Shown piece by piece: positions 15,300 through 17,156 of a stretch of 17,156 bases of DNA. Position numbers and translations under genes: made by a program. This stretch comes from Alistipes sp. (GTDB taxonomy: Bacteria > Bacteroidota > Bacteroidia > Bacteroidales > Rikenellaceae), in contig JAFYOF010000018.1 of assembly GCA_017560305.1 (NCBI GenBank), positions 1-17,156 on the forward strand. The letters run 5' to 3'. How positions within the stretch are numbered: position 1 is the stretch's first letter; every line of letters begins with the position of its first letter. Below the pieces are notes generated by a model that was given only the letters and a program-made list of their open reading frames with translations, was not told where the DNA came from and searched no databases.

Positions 15300-15334
15300 C
15301 GACACAAATCCGCCTTTTTATATAAAAGGTGTCG
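15300..15334 (-). other. Second, bulged hairpin in the tig-clpP gap
   Basis: CGACAC (15300-15305) pairs with GTGTCG (15329-15334), and inside it CTTTT (15314-15318) pairs with AAAAG (15324-15328), with a one-sided 8-nt bulge. It begins 14 nt past the tig stop in the transcript. It has no T-run directly after it, so it is more likely a 3'-end-protecting or processing structure than a terminator on its own. Confidence 0.45.
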
Positions 15335-15348
15335 GATGCGTGCTATTA

Positions 15349-16674
15349 TTAAGCCTCCTGTGCCAACTTGGCGAACTCCTCTGAAGTTACAGACTTGTTA
15401 GAAACCTTAATCTTTGACTTAACATACTCTACAACCTTCAACTCGTAGAGCTTCTCGTAAAGCTTCTGACCCTGCTCCTTGTTCTCGAGAATCTGCTTTG
15501 CGAAGTTTGCAATCATCTCCTCTGGTGCAGATGGCATACCGTACTGTGCGAACTGAGCCTTTGCGAACTCCTTTGCCTCTGCCTCGAGCTCCTCCTGAGA
15601 AACCTTCAACTCGTAAGTCTGGATGAAGTGCTTCTGGATGTAGTTCCAAGTGAACATCTTGAGGAATGCATCGAAATCCTTCTCGATATCCTCCTTTGAG
15701 AACTTACCCTCGTTGATTACATACAACCAACGCTTCAAGAACTCAGCTGGCATCTGCAAAGCCAACTTCTCCATCAAGAAGTTACGAACACGGATTGTGA
15801 AGAGGTAGTCTGACTCGCGAGTCATCTCTGTCTCAATCTCAGCCTCGAGGAACTTGTCCAACTCCTCCTCAGATGTTACATTACCTGCAGGGAATGCCAT
15901 CTTGAAGAACTCCTCGTTGAGCTCTGGGTTAGCGAACTGGCGGATCTGCTTAACCTCCAAAGTGAACTTTGGGTTGATTGACTCCAACTCCTCCTCCTTA
16001 ACCTTGAGGATAGAAGCACGCTGTGAAGCTGACTTGTAGAGCTCGTTTACATCAACCTCCATCTTGTCACCTACCTTCTTGCCGATGAATGGAGCACGCT
16101 CCTCGTCTGACATAGAAATCAAACCTACATAAGCGTCGTCAACCTGGATGTCGCCGTTGTCCAAAACCACTGTCAAAGCCTCGTCCTTAGCAACTGCCTC
16201 AACCTCTACCAAGCGACCGTAGCGGCGCAAGTAGTTATCCTTGTAAGACTCGATGATTGTCTTGTCAACCTTAATCTTGTTGTAAGTGAGCTTATCCTCC
16301 TTTGAAAGCTCAACCTCAATCTTTGGAGCCTCACCAATCTCGAACATAAACTCGTGCTCGGTGTTGTTATCGAAATCGAAATCACCCTGCTCCTCTGATG
16401 GGATAACATCGCCTACATAGTCGATACCCTCCTTCTGCAAGTACTCGAATACAGAGTTTGATGCAATCTTGTACGCCTGCTCAGCAACGGCACCCTTACC
16501 GTACATCTTGCGTACTACACCCATAGGAACCATACCTGGACGGAAACCTGGGATATTAACCTTGCGCTTGTACTCACGCAACATCTTGTCAACTGCCTCT
16601 GCGTAATCCTGCTCGGCTACAACTACCTTCAAAATCGAGGTACCAACCTCGCGCTGTTCTCTTGTAATGTTCAT
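15349..16674 (-). CDS. tig: Trigger factor, ribosome-associated chaperone
   Basis: Binds the ribosome exit tunnel and shelters emerging chains. The 441-residue length suits the family. The N-terminal ribosome-binding domain (about 1-130) carries the signature loop GFRPGMVP (43-50), equivalent to GFRKGKVP of E. coli. A middle region (about 150-250), with DDAYVGLI and FIGKKVGDKMEVD, corresponds to the FKBP-type prolyl isomerase domain but is divergent. The long helical, acidic and lysine-rich C-terminal arms (about 250-430) form the chaperone cradle. Its position just before clpP and clpX is a very common bacterial order. It appears to have its own promoter, and a hairpin follows its stop codon. 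Isomerase activity cannot be assumed from the weak middle domain. Confidence 0.95.
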   Translation of the reverse strand: MNITREQREVGTSILKVVVAEQDYAEAVDKMLREYKRKVNIPGFRPGMVPMGVVRKMYGKGAVAEQAYKIASNSVFEYLQKEGIDYVGDVIPSEEQGDFDFDNNTEHEFMFEIGEAPKIEVELSKEDKLTYNKIKVDKTIIESYKDNYLRRYGRLVEVEAVAKDEALTVVLDNGDIQVDDAYVGLISMSDEERAPFIGKKVGDKMEVDVNELYKSASQRASILKVKEEELESINPKFTLEVKQIRQFANPELNEEFFKMAFPAGNVTSEEELDKFLEAEIETEMTRESDYLFTIRVRNFLMEKLALQMPAEFLKRWLYVINEGKFSKEDIEKDFDAFLKMFTWNYIQKHFIQTYELKVSQEELEAEAKEFAKAQFAQYGMPSAPEEMIANFAKQILENKEQGQKLYEKLYELKVVEYVKSKIKVSNKSVTSEEFAKLAQEA

Positions 16675-16728
16675 AGTCTAATTGTTATATTTTATTTCGT
16701 TTATTCTCTTTTCTAACGATTTCGAGGT

Positions 16729-16755
16729 GCAAAGGTAATTAATTTTAATTAATTA
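16729..16755 (-). promoter_or_regulatory. Probable tig promoter -7 element with adjacent dyad
   Basis: On the minus strand, TACCTTTGC (16737-16729) matches the Bacteroidota -7 consensus TAnnTTTG fully and would give a leader of about 48 nt. No clear TTTG lies 19-21 bp upstream. Directly upstream is a perfect 9-bp AT-only inverted repeat with a 2-nt centre (16736-16755), lying in the promoter spacer. Confidence 0.5.
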
Positions 16756-16777
16756 GCGACCTTTTGACACAAATTTC

Positions 16778-17156
16778 TTACGCTTTAGTGCTTCGATAGG
16801 CTCTTTCGCGGTATAACTGGTCCCTCAAACGGGGTTCAAAGCCCGCCTCACGGATAGCATTCTGGATACCCTCGGCATCAAACGAATTGTGAGCGCCAGC
16901 ACTCGAAACCACATTCTCCTCAATCATTATCGAGCCCATATCGTTGGCGCCGCTATACAGCGTGAGCTGCGCCGTAGGTTTTCCCACCGTGAGCCACGAA
17001 GCCTGAATATTGCGGATGTTATTCAAAATGAGTCGGCTCACAGCAATCACACGCACATACTCCAGTGGCGAGAAGTGCGACTCGACACCCTCCCTCTCAA
17101 GGCGTGTACCCGTTGAGCGGAATATCCACGGAATGAATGCCACAAAACCCCAGTTA
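16778..17156 (-). CDS. mqnC: Cyclic dehypoxanthinyl futalosine synthase MqnC, C-terminal part
   Basis: The frame enters from the right edge, so the N-terminus with the radical SAM cysteine motif lies outside; the GTG at 17143 is an internal codon. About 126 residues are visible. The segment GFVAFIPWIF near the start, the ISRLILNNIRNIQASW-type helix (about 36-54) and GANDMGSIMIEENVVSSAGA (residues 69-88 of the visible part) are close to the C-terminal half of MqnC in the futalosine pathway of menaquinone synthesis, where it makes the cyclic spiro product from dehypoxanthine futalosine. The related MqnE and CofH proteins share the fold, so MqnC rather than MqnE is likely but not certain. It ends 103 bp before tig, with no clear terminator. 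Confidence 0.8.
   Translation of the reverse strand, partial: NWGFVAFIPWIFRSTGTRLEREGVESHFSPLEYVRVIAVSRLILNNIRNIQASWLTVGKPTAQLTLYSGANDMGSIMIEENVVSSAGAHNSFDAEGIQNAIREAGFEPRLRDQLYRERAYRSTKA

Noticed and set aside
15219..15305. A 29-residue N-terminal extension of ClpP from a GTG
   Set aside because: The extension is encoded across a 15-bp perfect hairpin, begins at a non-ATG codon and has no counterpart in ClpP; the ATG at 15218 gives the normal length.

Overview
The window looks like chromosomal DNA from a Bacteroidota bacterium, probably order Bacteroidales and possibly an Alistipes/Rikenellaceae-like lineage. The evidence is: recognisable promoters have the Bacteroidota form (TTTG, then TAnnTTTG about 19 bp later); start codons are mostly preceded by A-rich leaders rather than strong Shine-Dalgarno sequences; the trigger factor, transketolase and ClpX sequences resemble those of this phylum; and an MqnC-type enzyme implies the futalosine route to menaquinone. 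The order is well supported, the genus is a guess.

Layout, left to right. 2-430 (+) is the C-terminal end of a polytopic membrane protein, probably a polysaccharide flippase. It converges, with 2 bp between stop codons, on a long minus-strand arginine cluster at 433-8755. In transcription order the cluster is: GNAT acyltransferase, argG, a 266-bp gap holding two 104-bp tandem repeats, argC, argD, argB, argE-like deacetylase, argH and thiL. The last four genes are separated by only 1-3 bp. A 369-bp divergent regulatory region (8756-9124) separates this cluster from argR (+, 9125-9592). Both sides of it carry near-consensus promoters with the same 19-bp spacing, overlaid with inverted repeats that are candidate ArgR operators.

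The right half is housekeeping. A bidirectional terminator (9627-9660) separates argR from a minus-strand series: divIC/ftsB-like, queE and hpt; then tkt with its own terminator; then clpX, clpP, tig and a partial mqnC at the right edge. The tig, clpP and clpX products form one protein-quality-control block of chaperone, protease and unfoldase.

Together the arg genes encode most of a linear, deacetylase-type arginine pathway: acylation of glutamate (inferred for the GNAT), kinase, reductase, aminotransferase, deacylation, then citrulline to arginine via ArgG and ArgH. The transcarbamylase (argF or the Bacteroidota N-succinylornithine form) and carbamoyl-phosphate synthase are not here. ThiL, a thiamine-pyrophosphate enzyme, is carried as the last gene.

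I see no rRNA, tRNA, CRISPR array, insertion sequence or prophage, and no obviously new defence or mobile system. The most unusual structures are the tandem palindromic repeats between argG and argC, the mirrored divergent control region, the cysteine-bearing tail of the putative glutamate acyltransferase, and the terminator-like hairpins just upstream of clpP and hpt, where no separate promoter is visible.
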